A stretch of DNA of 58,010 bases, from positions 1 to 58,010 of the forward strand of contig JBFWQW010000007.1 in assembly GCA_050249235.1 (NCBI GenBank). The letters run 5' to 3'. Shown in pieces: positions 1 to 7,557 of this stretch; position 1 is the stretch's first letter, and the number at the start of each line of letters is the position of its first letter. The DNA is from JAEKLB01 sp050249235 (GTDB lineage Bacteria > Actinomycetota > Acidimicrobiia > Acidimicrobiales > CADCSY01). The translations under genes and the position numbers were made by a program. The notes below the pieces were generated by a model. The model made no database searches, was not told where the DNA came from, and was given only the letters and a program-made list of their open reading frames with translations.

Positions 1-10
1 CTTCCGATCT
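1..10. other. Illumina adapter remnant at contig edge
   Basis: The first ten bases, read on the minus strand, are AGATCGGAAG, the start of the universal Illumina adapter. They interrupt the Walker A motif of the cpaF gene exactly where genomic sequence should continue, so they are residual adapter and not genome. Confidence 0.9.
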
Positions 11-674
11 CCGAGCCGGGCGGCCCGGCGAACACGATCGAGAGCCGGGCCCGGACCGCGGCCTGGAGGAACGCCGCCGCGCCGGCGTCGAGCATCGAGC
101 GGGCGACCAGGTCGTCGAGGCTGCGGAAGGGCACGCCGGTGAACTTGCGGATGTTCACCAGCACGTGGCCGTCCCGGCCGATGTCGCCGTGCACGATGTG
201 GATCCGTGAGCCGTTCTCCAGCTGGGCGTCCTGGAGGCCCTCGGCCGGGTCGAGCTTGCGGTGCGCCGCCCGGGCGTCATCGAGGATCTTCGTCAGCGTC
301 CGCAGGACGTGGTCGTCGTCGTGGAAGACCTCGTCGTGGTAGCCGGACGGCCCGCGGTGCCGCTTCACGAACACCGCGTCGGGCCCGTTCACCATGATCT
401 CCCACACGTCGTCGTCGGCCAGGAGCGGGGCGAGGGGCCCGTAGCCGGTGAGGTTGCGTAGGGCCCGGTCGACGACGAGGTCGGGGTCGGCGATGTCGCA
501 GGGCCGGACGCCCCGTCGGTAGCCGTCCTGCCACGCCGCCACCTCAGAGCGGACGAGGGCCCGCAGCGCCGCCCGCCCGCCCGGCTCGTCGACGTCGATG
601 GCCGCCCGCTTGGCCCGCTCCTGCACCTCCCGCTCGATCTCGGCCAGCGGCGACACCTCACCGGGGGCGGTCAC
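11..674 (-). CDS. cpaF: CpaF/TadA-type secretion ATPase, 3'-truncated by contig end
   Basis: N-terminal part of a Tad/Flp pilus assembly ATPase, the motor that powers pilin export at the inner membrane. The reading frame from GTG at 674 shows the family's N-terminal domain: a helical lead, then LTGYGPLAPLLADDDVWEIM and IMVNGPDAVFVKR, then the segment ending FAGPPGSG, which is the beginning of the Walker A loop GxxGSGKTT. The rest, including Walker B and the His box, is missing because the contig ends in adapter sequence. The GTG has an AGGGA ribosome binding site seven bases upstream. In most Tad loci cpaF follows cpaB and cpaE in one operon; here a gene on the other strand lies between cpaE and cpaF, so cpaF probably has its own promoter. 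Confidence 0.85.
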
Positions 675-760
675 CGCGAGATCCCTGGACGGCGGTGTCC
701 CATCCGGGGGCGCCCGATGGGGAAGGCTTGAGGGGTCCAGCCCGCCTGCAGGGAGTCCCG

Positions 761-1102
761 ATGCGCTTGGCCACCAGAGCCCTCCTCGCCCTCGTGCTGG
801 TGGGGCTGTTGCTCGCCGGGGCCCTGCTGGTGGCCTCCGCCGCCATCGGGCCGGCCGATGTGCAGTCGATCGGGCGGTCGGACCTCGACCGGGGCGACGG
901 CGACAACTGGCGCACCGACGACTCGATCATCGACGCCCTCCCCGTGGCCATCGGGCTCAGCGACGACTTCGCCCGGGCCTGGTACCGCATGTCGGGGCTG
1001 CGCTGGTACCAGCTGGCGGTGCCCGTCGCCGCGCTCGGCCTGCTCGTGAGCATCGTCCGCCACCTGCTGCGTCGCCACGCCCGCCCGCCCCTGCCGGTCT
1101 AG
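761..1102 (+). CDS. Small two-helix membrane protein, unknown function
   Basis: A 113-residue protein with an N-terminal hydrophobic helix (about residues 7-29, rich in Leu, Val and Ala), a polar and acidic middle of about 50 residues, and a second hydrophobic segment (about 82-99) followed by an Arg/His-rich tail. This predicts a bitopic or two-pass membrane protein with an external central domain. The start ATG at 761 has an AGGGAG ribosome binding site. The gene runs against the surrounding Tad genes: it is divergent from cpaF and overlaps the end of cpaE by four bases. I do not recognise a family. A role in the pilus apparatus is possible from position only. Confidence 0.6.
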   Translation: MRLATRALLALVLVGLLLAGALLVASAAIGPADVQSIGRSDLDRGDGDNWRTDDSIIDALPVAIGLSDDFARAWYRMSGLRWYQLAVPVAALGLLVSIVRHLLRRHARPPLPV

Positions 1103-2385
1103 CCGGCGCCGAGCGAGCCGGGGGCGACCAGCTCGGGTCGGGTCGTGGGAAGGACGCGGGGACCGAGCCGGTTGAGTACGGCCGAGCAGGCGCCGGCGGC
1201 GAGCGACGGCAGCGGCGCGGGAACGGGCAGCCCGTCGCGCACCGCGTCGTCCACCCGGCGCGACGGCAGGAAGAGGACGGGGGCCAGCGGCCCGGACGAG
1301 CCCGCCGCCGCCAGCGCCGCGACGGCGTGGGCCAGGGCGGCTCGAGCGGCCGGCGACCTCGGACCGCCCACCACCACCGGGACGACGCGCCCCGGCGGCA
1401 CCCCCGACTCGACCAGGTCGGCGGTGACCCGACCCAGGGCGTGGATGCCCTTGGTGCCGGCCCGGCCGACGGCGAGGACGACGTCGGCCGATCCGGTGGC
1501 GACCCGGGCGAACAGGCAGCGGTCGGCCGTCTCGCCCGTGACCGGTCCGGCCTCCACGTCGGCGTCGACGTCGCAGACGACCGCGTCGAAGCTGCGGCAC
1601 AGCGACTCGAAGGCCGCCTCGAACGCCCGGGGCCGGATGGTCGACCACTGCCTGGCCCGCCGCAGGCCGAGCAGGAGGTGGGGGCCACCCGGCGCGAGCT
1701 CGAAGGTGACGGCCCGGACCGCCGCCTCGGACGGCGTCCGCGACCGGTGGGCGTCGACCAGCTCCTGCACGCCCGGGGCGACGTCGCCGACGTCGTGGAG
1801 CATCGCCTGCTCGGCGTGCAGAGCCAGGTCGGCCAGCACCACCGGGCCGAGCCGGGGGGTGGCGGCCAGGCCGAGGGCCAGGGCGGCGGCCACGGTCGAG
1901 GTGCCGGTACCGCCCGGCCCGCAGACGGCCGCCACCAGCGCCCGGAGCCCGATCGGCGCCGGCTCCGTCGAGGGTGGCTCGACCACGTCGCGGCCCCGGC
2001 GGCTCACGGGCGAGGCGTGCTCGGCGAGGGCGTCGAGGAGGACCTCGCGTCCGAGGTCGCCACCCTCCCCGTCGAGGGCGAGCACCGCCGTCGCACCGAG
2101 GGCCCGCCAGTCCGGCCCGGACCGGGACCCGCCGACGACGAACACGGCGGCCGAGGACCGGGCCGCCAGGTCGAGCAGATCGCGGTCGAGGTCGGCCAGC
2201 GTCCCGTCGAGCAACACGGCCGAGACGGCCCGGCCCTCGACGAGGCGGGCGGCCAGCTCGGCCCCGCTCACGCACATCACCAGCTCGATCGGCACCGCGC
2301 CGGAGGTCGCCCACCGGGCGACGGCCCGCAGCCACGCCGACCGGCTGCGGGCCAGGCCGAGCACCACGTAGCGGGTCGAGGTCAC
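1099..2385 (-). CDS. cpaE: CpaE/TadZ-like pilus localisation ATPase-fold protein
   Basis: A 428-residue protein with a receiver-like N-terminal half (about 1-125) and a MinD/ParA-fold C-terminal half, the layout of CpaE/TadZ proteins that place Tad pilus machinery at the pole. The P-loop near residue 155 reads CGPGGTGTSTVA, so the loop glycines are kept but both lysines of the deviant Walker A (KGGxGKT) are absent. Nucleotide binding may be weak or lost. Conserved later segments include VVLADLALHAEQAMLHDVG and VVCDVDAD. The GTG start overlaps the stop of cpaB by four bases (GTGA), indicating translational coupling in a cpaB-cpaE operon. The end overlaps a convergent small gene by four bases. 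Confidence 0.75.
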   Translation of the reverse strand: MTSTRYVVLGLARSRSAWLRAVARWATSGAVPIELVMCVSGAELAARLVEGRAVSAVLLDGTLADLDRDLLDLAARSSAAVFVVGGSRSGPDWRALGATAVLALDGEGGDLGREVLLDALAEHASPVSRRGRDVVEPPSTEPAPIGLRALVAAVCGPGGTGTSTVAAALALGLAATPRLGPVVLADLALHAEQAMLHDVGDVAPGVQELVDAHRSRTPSEAAVRAVTFELAPGGPHLLLGLRRARQWSTIRPRAFEAAFESLCRSFDAVVCDVDADVEAGPVTGETADRCLFARVATGSADVVLAVGRAGTKGIHALGRVTADLVESGVPPGRVVPVVVGGPRSPAARAALAHAVAALAAAGSSGPLAPVLFLPSRRVDDAVRDGLPVPAPLPSLAAGACSAVLNRLGPRVLPTTRPELVAPGSLGAG

Positions 2386-3071
2386 CGGGCGTGGCCCGTC
2401 GTCCGGACCAGGGTGATCGTGGCCCCCGCCGAACCTGCCACCCCGTCCACCTCGTCGGGCCGGACGGCGAGGACGATGGTCAGCGTGCCGCCGCCGCCGA
2501 TGCCGCCCCGGGGATCGAGCACCTCGACGACCTCGGCGCCGACCGCGACGGTCGCCGCGACGGCCCTGCCACCCGACGACGAGCTGGCCACCACGTCGAC
2601 GCGGTCGCCGCCCCGCAGGTAGCGCCGCTCCCCGTTCATCGCCCGGCCGGGCTCGACCGGCAGCGAGAGTTCGACCCGGTCGGCGCCCGAACGGGTCCGG
2701 GCCACGTCGCTCGACTGGACGAGCTGACCGACCCGGAGGCCGCCGAGGGTGACCGCGCCGGCGAGGACGTCGAGGTCGGTGAACGACACGGCCCGCTGGG
2801 CACCGGGCAGGTCGACCGCCACCGTGGCCAGGTCACCGGCCTCCAACGCCCGACCCGGCGCCACGTCGCGGGCCGCCACCACGTAGCGGGTGCCGGGCCC
2901 GGCCGTGGCCGCCCCGTGGGCCGCGTAGGTGCCGACCGCGGCGGCGGCGACGAGCAGCCCTCCGACGACGGCCCGCCCCCCGGGCAGCGTCGAGCGCAGG
3001 CCACCCCGACGGGGGGCCAGCCCGCCGGCGCCCGGTGCGCCAGACTCGTCAACCATCGCAGACATGCCCAT
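2382..3071 (-). CDS. cpaB: CpaB/RcpC-like SAF-domain pilus protein
   Basis: A 229-residue protein with one N-terminal membrane helix (about residues 35-55) followed by a SAF domain (about 60-125, with VVAARDVAPGRALEAGDLA and the LRVGQLVQSSDVA segment) and a C-terminal RcpC-type domain with VDVVASSSSG and TIVLAVRPDEVD. CpaB/RcpC proteins are periplasmic or cell-wall-facing parts of the Tad secretion channel, and SAF domains may bind peptidoglycan. It is the first gene of a cpaB-cpaE pair that overlaps by four bases. Three possible ATG starts lie close together (3071, 3065, 3056); I keep the longest. The upstream 115 bases are shared with a divergent excisionase-like gene. Confidence 0.75.
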   Translation of the reverse strand: MGMSAMVDESGAPGAGGLAPRRGGLRSTLPGGRAVVGGLLVAAAAVGTYAAHGAATAGPGTRYVVAARDVAPGRALEAGDLATVAVDLPGAQRAVSFTDLDVLAGAVTLGGLRVGQLVQSSDVARTRSGADRVELSLPVEPGRAMNGERRYLRGGDRVDVVASSSSGGRAVAATVAVGAEVVEVLDPRGGIGGGGTLTIVLAVRPDEVDGVAGSAGATITLVRTTGHAR

Positions 3072-3174
3072 ATTGCATGCTTCGCCGCCCGCCGAGCCGA
3101 TTCCTGCTCACACCGCAGGTTCGTGCTGCTCGACACGGGAACACCTGAAACCCCACGAAGGGGGATGGCAGGGC

Positions 3175-3180
3175 TACGCT
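3175..3180 (+). promoter_or_regulatory. Candidate -10 box, leaderless start
   Basis: TACGCT ends six bases before the ATG at 3187, so transcription would begin at or next to the start codon. This supports ATG 3187 over upstream or downstream starts of the excisionase-like gene. Confidence 0.5.
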
Positions 3181-3186
3181 CCGCCG

Positions 3187-3429
3187 ATGGCCGAGGAGAT
3201 CGTCTGGATGAGCACGCAGGAAGCGGCCCGCCGGCTGGGCGTCACGCCCCGCACCCTGTACCGGTTCGTCGACGAGGGCGAGCTCCCCGCCTACCGGATG
3301 GGCCGGGTCTTCCGCCTGCAGCAGGCCGACGTCGACGCCTACATCGAGCGGTCGCGCGTCGAGCCCGGCTCGTTGGAGCACCTCTATCCCGAGCGCAAGA
3401 GGCCGTCGAGCGAGTCGGACGGCACGTAG
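3187..3429 (+). CDS. Excisionase-family helix-turn-helix DNA-binding protein
   Basis: An 80-residue protein consisting almost only of a MerR/excisionase-type winged helix: STQEAARRLGVTPRTLYRF forms the helix-turn-helix, GELPAYRMGRVFRL the wing, and QQADVDAYIERSR the last helix. Such small proteins are common in Actinobacteria as regulators and need not be linked to a prophage; no integrase or att site is visible here. The acidic, Glu-rich tail (PGSLEHLYPE) is unlike phage Xis. The start is set by a -10 box six bases upstream. The last 46 bases overlap the end of the convergent gene at 3384-3941. The position next to the Tad cluster suggests, but does not show, that it controls cpaB-cpaE. Confidence 0.75.
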   Translation: MAEEIVWMSTQEAARRLGVTPRTLYRFVDEGELPAYRMGRVFRLQQADVDAYIERSRVEPGSLEHLYPERKRPSSESDGT

Positions 3430-3941
3430 AGCGAGGCGCCGCCGTCGAGGCGCAGGCGCACGACGTCGACCCCCACCCCGGCGAGCTCGCCGGCCACGGC
3501 TTCGCCGGATGACAGGTCGACCGCCACCCTGGGCTCGGTCTCGGCCAGGAGGGCGAGGGCGTCGACCAGCACGAGGTCGGCAGCAGACCCCGCGCCGGCC
3601 GTCACCGGCGACCCGCCGGCGGCCACCCCTGCCATCGCCCGCAGGGGGCACCAGAGCTGGCCGGCGGCGCCCTCGACGACGGCGAAGTCGAGGCCGACGA
3701 GGACGAGCGAGCCGGCGTGGCGCCGGCCGCCCCGGGTCCGCACCGTGAGCGGCCGGCCGGCGTCGGCGAGGTCGGCGAGCGTCCCGACCAACGTGGCCGA
3801 CGCCGCCGCCACGCCGGCCAGGACGTGGCGGCGGTCGTCGGAAGCCCGGACGTGGGCAAGGCGGGCCTCGTCGAGCAGGCGGACGAGGAGGGGATCGGCG
3901 GGCGGGTCGTGCACGGCCGGTAACCATAGCGGGTGTTCCAT
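3384..3941 (-). CDS. Conserved-looking hypothetical protein
   Basis: A 185-residue soluble protein with no family I can name. The N-terminal half is helical and Ala/Leu-rich (ADPLLVRLLDEARLAHVRAS). The middle, LTVRTRGGRRHAGSLVLVGLDFAVVEGA, and the end, VRLRLDGGASLYVPSDSLDGL, are beta-rich and recall small barrel (Sm/SH3-like) folds, which is only an impression. There are no transmembrane helices or signal peptide. The gene is convergent with the excisionase-like gene, overlapping it by 46 bases, and divergent from the pseudokinase gene across an unusually AT-rich 34-base gap. Several ATGs cluster near the start; ATG 3941 is chosen. Confidence 0.6.
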   Translation of the reverse strand: MEHPLWLPAVHDPPADPLLVRLLDEARLAHVRASDDRRHVLAGVAAASATLVGTLADLADAGRPLTVRTRGGRRHAGSLVLVGLDFAVVEGAAGQLWCPLRAMAGVAAGGSPVTAGAGSAADLVLVDALALLAETEPRVAVDLSSGEAVAGELAGVGVDVVRLRLDGGASLYVPSDSLDGLLRSG

Positions 3942-3975
3942 TGCATTTCATGTTTTGCCATGTCAGGTTGGGGCG

Positions 3976-5228
3976 GTGATCCGAGCCACCCTCGAGCGGC
4001 GGGACGGAGCGCCGGTGGTCGTCCGCCTGGCCGCCGGTGCCCACGCCGAGGTCCTGCGCACCGAGGTCGCCCTCCTCGGCGATCTCGCCGGCCTGGCCGT
4101 GCCCCGGGTCGTGTCGGTCCGGGACGACGGCGACTCGGTCGAGGCGACCACCACCTGGTTCCCGGTCGCCCGGGCGCTGGCGGCGCCCGAGCTGGCCGCC
4201 GCGGCCGACGTCCTGGCCACCGCCCACGACCGGGGCCGGTGCCACGGCGCCCTCGATCGCGCGTCGCTCCGGGCCGGCCCCNNNNNNNNNNNNNNNNNNN
4301 NNNNNNNNNNNNNNNNNNNNNNNNNNNNNNNNNNNNNNNNNNNNNNNNNNNNNNNNNNNNNNNNNNNNNNNNNNNNNNNNNCTGGTTCCCGGTCGCCCGG
4401 GCGCTGGCGGCGCCCGAGCTGGCCGCCGCGGCCGACGTCCTGGCCACCGCCCACGACCGGGGCCGGTGCCACGGCGCCCTCGATCGCGCGTCGCTCCGGG
4501 CCGGCCCCAGGGGCGGCATCGTCGTCGACGGGTGGACGGGAACGGGCACCCCCGCCGGGGACGTGGCCGCGCTCGGGCGGCTCCTCGCCGGCGGGCTCGA
4601 CGAGCGCTCGATCGATCCCTCGACCCGGGCCCGCCTGCGGGCCCTGGCCGAGCGAGCCGTGGCCCCGGACGACTCGGCCCGGCCCAGCATGCGCACGCTC
4701 GCGGACGGTCTCGGGCCCGAGCCACCCCGGCCCTCCGTCCCCCGCCGTCGCCCGGACGCTCGATCCCACCGACGGCAGCCGCCCGCCGTCCTCGTGCTCG
4801 GCACCGCCGTGGTGGTGGTGGCAACCACCCTCGCCGCCACCACGGCCCTCCTCACCCCGGCCCGCCCCGCGCCGACCGGCCCCCGGCCGGCCACGTCCCG
4901 CCCGGCGGTCACCATCGAGGGGGTGCGCTGGCGGGTCGGCGGGCCCGGCGACCGGGCCGTCGCGGGCGACTGGGACTGCGACGGCGACCGCGAGCCCGCC
5001 GTCCTGCGGCCCGACGGCTCGGTGTGGGCGTGGGCCGGGCTCGGCGGCGAGCCGGCACTGGTCGGCATCGCCGATGCCGCCGATGGGGCCGAGCTCGCCA
5101 CCGGCACCGGTGCCGGTGGCTGCGACCGGCCCGTCGTCCGGGACCGCGCCGGCGCCGAGGTGGCGCTCAGCCCGCCGGCTCGAGGCGCAGGGCCACCTCG
5201 TTCGCCAGCAGCCGGCCCCGGAGGGTGA
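3976..5228 (+). CDS. Membrane pseudokinase with outer FG-GAP-like motif (gene interrupted by assembly gap)
   Basis: Removing the duplicated 127 bases and the 100 N restores one frame of 341 residues. Residues about 10-170 look like a shrunken Ser/Thr kinase: VVVRL takes the place of the beta3 VAIK strand, an alphaC-like RTEVALLGDL follows, the catalytic loop reads RCHGALDRASL (His kept, catalytic Asp and Asn absent), DFG is replaced by VVDGW, and DVAALGRLLAG and DDSARPSMRTLADGL match late kinase helices. Catalysis is therefore unlikely. A transmembrane helix spans about 194-217. The outer part carries AVAGDWDCDGDREPAVLRPD, which matches FG-GAP/VCBS repeats with a DxDxDG calcium-type loop. The GTG start has no clear RBS. 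The end overlaps convergent hemW by 62 bases. Confidence 0.7.
4155..4281 (+). repeat. First copy of 127-base contig-end duplication
   Basis: Identical over all 127 bases to 4382-4508. The two copies flank the N run, one ending at it and the other starting from it, which is the signature of two contigs overlapping by one assembly k-mer (k = 127) that the scaffolder did not merge. Confidence 0.9.
4282..4381. other. Assembly gap of 100 N (probably false)
   Basis: One hundred N of default gap size. Deleting bases 4282-4508 joins the upstream and downstream frames of the pseudokinase gene without a frameshift, so no sequence is likely to be missing. Confidence 0.9.
4382..4508 (+). repeat. Second copy of 127-base contig-end duplication
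   Basis: Exact repeat of 4155-4281 directly after the N run; see that entry. It should be collapsed before the protein is analysed. Confidence 0.9.
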
Positions 5229-6246
5229 GGACCAGCCGCCCGCCCCGGCGCTCGACGAGGTCCTCGATGCCGTCGACGTCGAGGGCGTCGACCGGCACGC
5301 CCGCCGACGTGCGCAGGGACAGCTGGAGGCCCTCGAGGGCGCGGGCCTCGGGGTCGAGGAGCTCGCCGGCAGCCTCGGCCGGCCGGCCCCGCTCGACCAG
5401 GTCGAGGTAGCGCTCGGGGGTGCGCACGTTCCACCACCGCCGGCCCCGCTCGTGGGAGTGGGCGGCACACCCGTAGCCCCGGTAGTCGCCCTGGTCCCAG
5501 TAGAGGTGGTTGTGCCGGCACTCGTGGCCGGGCCGGGCCCAGTTCGACACCTCGTAGGAGGCCAGCCCCGCCGCCGTCAGCGCCTCCTCGGCCAGGAGGT
5601 ACTTGTCGGCCTCGTCATCGTCGTCCGGGTGCCGGGCGATGTCGAGGGCGAGGGGCGTTCCGGCCTCGACGGTGAGCCCGTAGGCGCTCACGTGCGGGGG
5701 CTCGAGGGCGAGCGCCTCCTCGAGCGTCCGCCGCCAGTCGTCGAGCGACTCGCCGACGGCGCCGTAGATCAGGTCGACGTTCCACGTCCTGAAGCCCGCC
5801 GCCCGGATCCCGTCGACGGCCCGGTGGACATTGGCGGGGTCGTGGGTGCGGCCGAGTGTCGCGAGCACGTGGCCCACCATCGACTGCACGCCGAGGGAGA
5901 TCCGGTCGACGCCGGCGGCCCGGTAGCCGGCCAGCTTCCCGTCGTCGAGCGTGTCGGGATTGCACTCGACGGTGACCTCCGCACCGGGCTGGCGCACCAC
6001 GGCGTCCAGCACCCGGGCCAGCTGGTCCGGCGAGAGCAGCGACGGCGTCCCGCCGCCGAAGAAGACGGTGCTGGCCGGCGGCACCGACGACGCCGACACC
6101 TCGCGGACCAGCCCGTCGACGTAGCGGTCGAGGAGGTGGCCGCGGTCGTCCCAGGTCGCGAAGGCGCAGTAGTCGCAGCGCCGAAGGCAGAACGGGACGT
6201 GGAGGTAGACGCCGAAGGCCCCGGCGTCACCCCCGCCACCGGTCAA
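5167..6246 (-). CDS. hemW: HemW-like radical SAM protein (heme chaperone, HemN family)
   Basis: A 359-residue radical SAM protein. The N-terminus has YLHVPFCLRRCDYCAF with the CxxxCxxC cluster-binding cysteines, then FFGGGTPSLL, the GGTP motif that contacts S-adenosylmethionine, and ECNPDTL. The C-terminal HemN domain contains SNWARPGHECRHNHLYW and YRGYGCAAHS. The length and the CxxxCxxC spacing fit HemW, which binds heme and passes it to acceptors, better than the longer oxygen-independent coproporphyrinogen oxidase HemN. The start codon is TTG at 6246, overlapping the bldD stop (TTGA), so the two genes are coupled. The 3' end overlaps the convergent pseudokinase gene by 62 bases. Confidence 0.85.
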   Translation of the reverse strand: MTGGGGDAGAFGVYLHVPFCLRRCDYCAFATWDDRGHLLDRYVDGLVREVSASSVPPASTVFFGGGTPSLLSPDQLARVLDAVVRQPGAEVTVECNPDTLDDGKLAGYRAAGVDRISLGVQSMVGHVLATLGRTHDPANVHRAVDGIRAAGFRTWNVDLIYGAVGESLDDWRRTLEEALALEPPHVSAYGLTVEAGTPLALDIARHPDDDDEADKYLLAEEALTAAGLASYEVSNWARPGHECRHNHLYWDQGDYRGYGCAAHSHERGRRWWNVRTPERYLDLVERGRPAEAAGELLDPEARALEGLQLSLRTSAGVPVDALDVDGIEDLVERRGGRLVLTLRGRLLANEVALRLEPAG

Positions 6247-6794
6247 CGGACCAGCCGAAGGCCCATCTCGTCGAGGCGGCGGCGGGCCGAGTCGGCGCTG
6301 GTGTCGAGCAGGCAGGCGATGGCCCGGAGGTCGTCGCGCCGGACGGTGAGCATGCGGCCGTTGAAGTCCCCCCGCTGCACCTGGATCATGCCGAGGTAGC
6401 GGCTGAGGAGCTCCGACTCGCGGGAGTGCAGGGTGGCCAGCCGGTGGAGATCGACGGTGACCGGCTCGTCGAGGCTCCTGGCCGACGGCGGCGAGACCAC
6501 GGTGCCCTCGTCGAGGTCGATCACGGATCCGGGGCCGACCTCGTCGTCGTCACGGGGCAGGAGCTGGTCGACGGGCACGGCGTAGAAGCGGGCCAGGCGC
6601 TGGAGGCGGGGCACCGAGATGGCCCGCTCCCCCCGCTCGTAGGCGCCCAGCACCGATGCCTTGAACTCCTGGGCCGATCCGGCCTCGACGTCCTGGAGCG
6701 ACAGGCGCTTCTGCTTGCGGATCGCCCGCAGTCGGCCGCCCACCCGCACCGCGTAGCCGTGATCGGCGATCTCCAGCTTCTCGTCGACGCTCAT
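6243..6794 (-). CDS. bldD: BldD-like XRE-family regulator with cyclic-di-GMP signature
   Basis: A 183-residue regulator. Residues 16-80 form an XRE helix-turn-helix with the BldD-typical stretch LRAIRKQKRLSLQDVE, VLGAYERGERAISVPRLQRL and FYAVPVDQLLP. The C-terminal domain carries R141-G-D143, eight residues, then R152-R-D-D155. This is exactly the RxD-X8-RxxD signature through which Streptomyces BldD binds a cyclic-di-GMP tetramer. Family knowledge therefore predicts a repressor switched by cyclic-di-GMP; what it controls here is unknown. An AGAAGG ribosome binding site lies upstream, and a TACCGT box sits about 36 bases before the ATG. The stop overlaps the start of hemW. Confidence 0.85.
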   Translation of the reverse strand: MSVDEKLEIADHGYAVRVGGRLRAIRKQKRLSLQDVEAGSAQEFKASVLGAYERGERAISVPRLQRLARFYAVPVDQLLPRDDDEVGPGSVIDLDEGTVVSPPSARSLDEPVTVDLHRLATLHSRESELLSRYLGMIQVQRGDFNGRMLTVRRDDLRAIACLLDTSADSARRRLDEMGLRLVR

Positions 6795-6855
6795 GGCACC
6801 CCGCGACCTTCTCGTGTCGGTAGGCGGGCAACGGTACGTGGCCCGCAGGGTCCGA

Positions 6856-7557
6856 TCAACGACCCTCCGTGGGGCTGCTGGACGGACCGCGCGAAGCGAC
6901 CAACCCGGCCCGCAGGAGGACCAGCGCCGTCGCCGCCGCCATGGCCGCCGTCTCGACCCGCAGGACGTGGGGGCCGAGGCACACCGCCGGCAGCCCGGCT
7001 TCGCGCTCGGCGGGGGTCCAACCCCCTTCGGGACCGATCAGCACGGTCGGGTGCCCGAGCGTGGGCGGCCCGCCGTCGGCGGCGGCCATCGCCGCGCCGG
7101 GCAGGGTGGCGACGGCCTCGAACGTGCGCAGCTCGTCGACCGCCGGGAGCCACGTGCGATGGCACTGCATGGCCGCCTCCCGGGCCACCCGGCGGAGGCG
7201 CTCGACGTTGCGGGTGGCCCGGTCGGCGTCCCAGCGCACCACCGAACGGCCGGCCACGAAGGGCACGATCCGGTCGGCGCCGAGCTCGGTCAGCTTCTGG
7301 ACGACGAGCTCGGGCCGCTCCCCCTTCGGCACGGCGAAGCAGACGGTGACGGCTGGCGCCGGGCGAGGGTCGCGCTCGACCGGACCCGCGGGATCGAGGT
7401 GGCCGCCGGTCCGGAACCGGCACGGTCGATGGCCTCCGACGCCGTCCGATGCGGTCACCGGCTCGCCGTCGCGCAACCGCAGGACCCTCTCCAGGTGATG
7501 CCCGTCGGCCTCGCCCAGCGCCGGGCGGTCGAGGTCCTCGACGAAGGCCAGGGTCAC
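6856..7557 (-). CDS. rsmE: RsmE, 16S rRNA m3U1498 methyltransferase
   Basis: A 233-residue SPOUT-class methyltransferase that methylates N3 of U1498 in 16S rRNA. Recognised from VVQKLTELGADRIVPF, the glycine loop LIGPEGGWTPAEREAG and the knot-forming end CLGPHVLRVETAAMAAATALV. The N-terminal PUA-like domain is shorter and more divergent than in E. coli. The GTG start at 7557 overlaps the dnaJ stop as GTGA, which indicates coupling in the hrcA-dnaJ-rsmE operon, a common actinobacterial and firmicute order. The 61 bases between its stop and bldD hold nothing clear beyond the bldD upstream region. Confidence 0.9.
   Translation of the reverse strand: MTLAFVEDLDRPALGEADGHHLERVLRLRDGEPVTASDGVGGHRPCRFRTGGHLDPAGPVERDPRPAPAVTVCFAVPKGERPELVVQKLTELGADRIVPFVAGRSVVRWDADRATRNVERLRRVAREAAMQCHRTWLPAVDELRTFEAVATLPGAAMAAADGGPPTLGHPTVLIGPEGGWTPAEREAGLPAVCLGPHVLRVETAAMAAATALVLLRAGLVASRGPSSSPTEGR

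Noticed and set aside
598..2622. Long plus-strand open frame across the cpaE gene
   Set aside because: Antisense shadow of cpaE with Arg/Gly/Pro-rich product; the minus-strand frame gives a recognisable MinD-fold protein with proper operon overlap.
3187..3429. Prophage or integrative element marked by the excisionase-like gene
   Set aside because: No integrase, attachment repeats or phage genes are nearby; this protein type is a common small regulator in Actinobacteria.
4155..4508. A true 127-base tandem duplication within the kinase-like gene
   Set aside because: Both copies abut the N run exactly and collapsing them restores the frame, so it is an assembly artefact.
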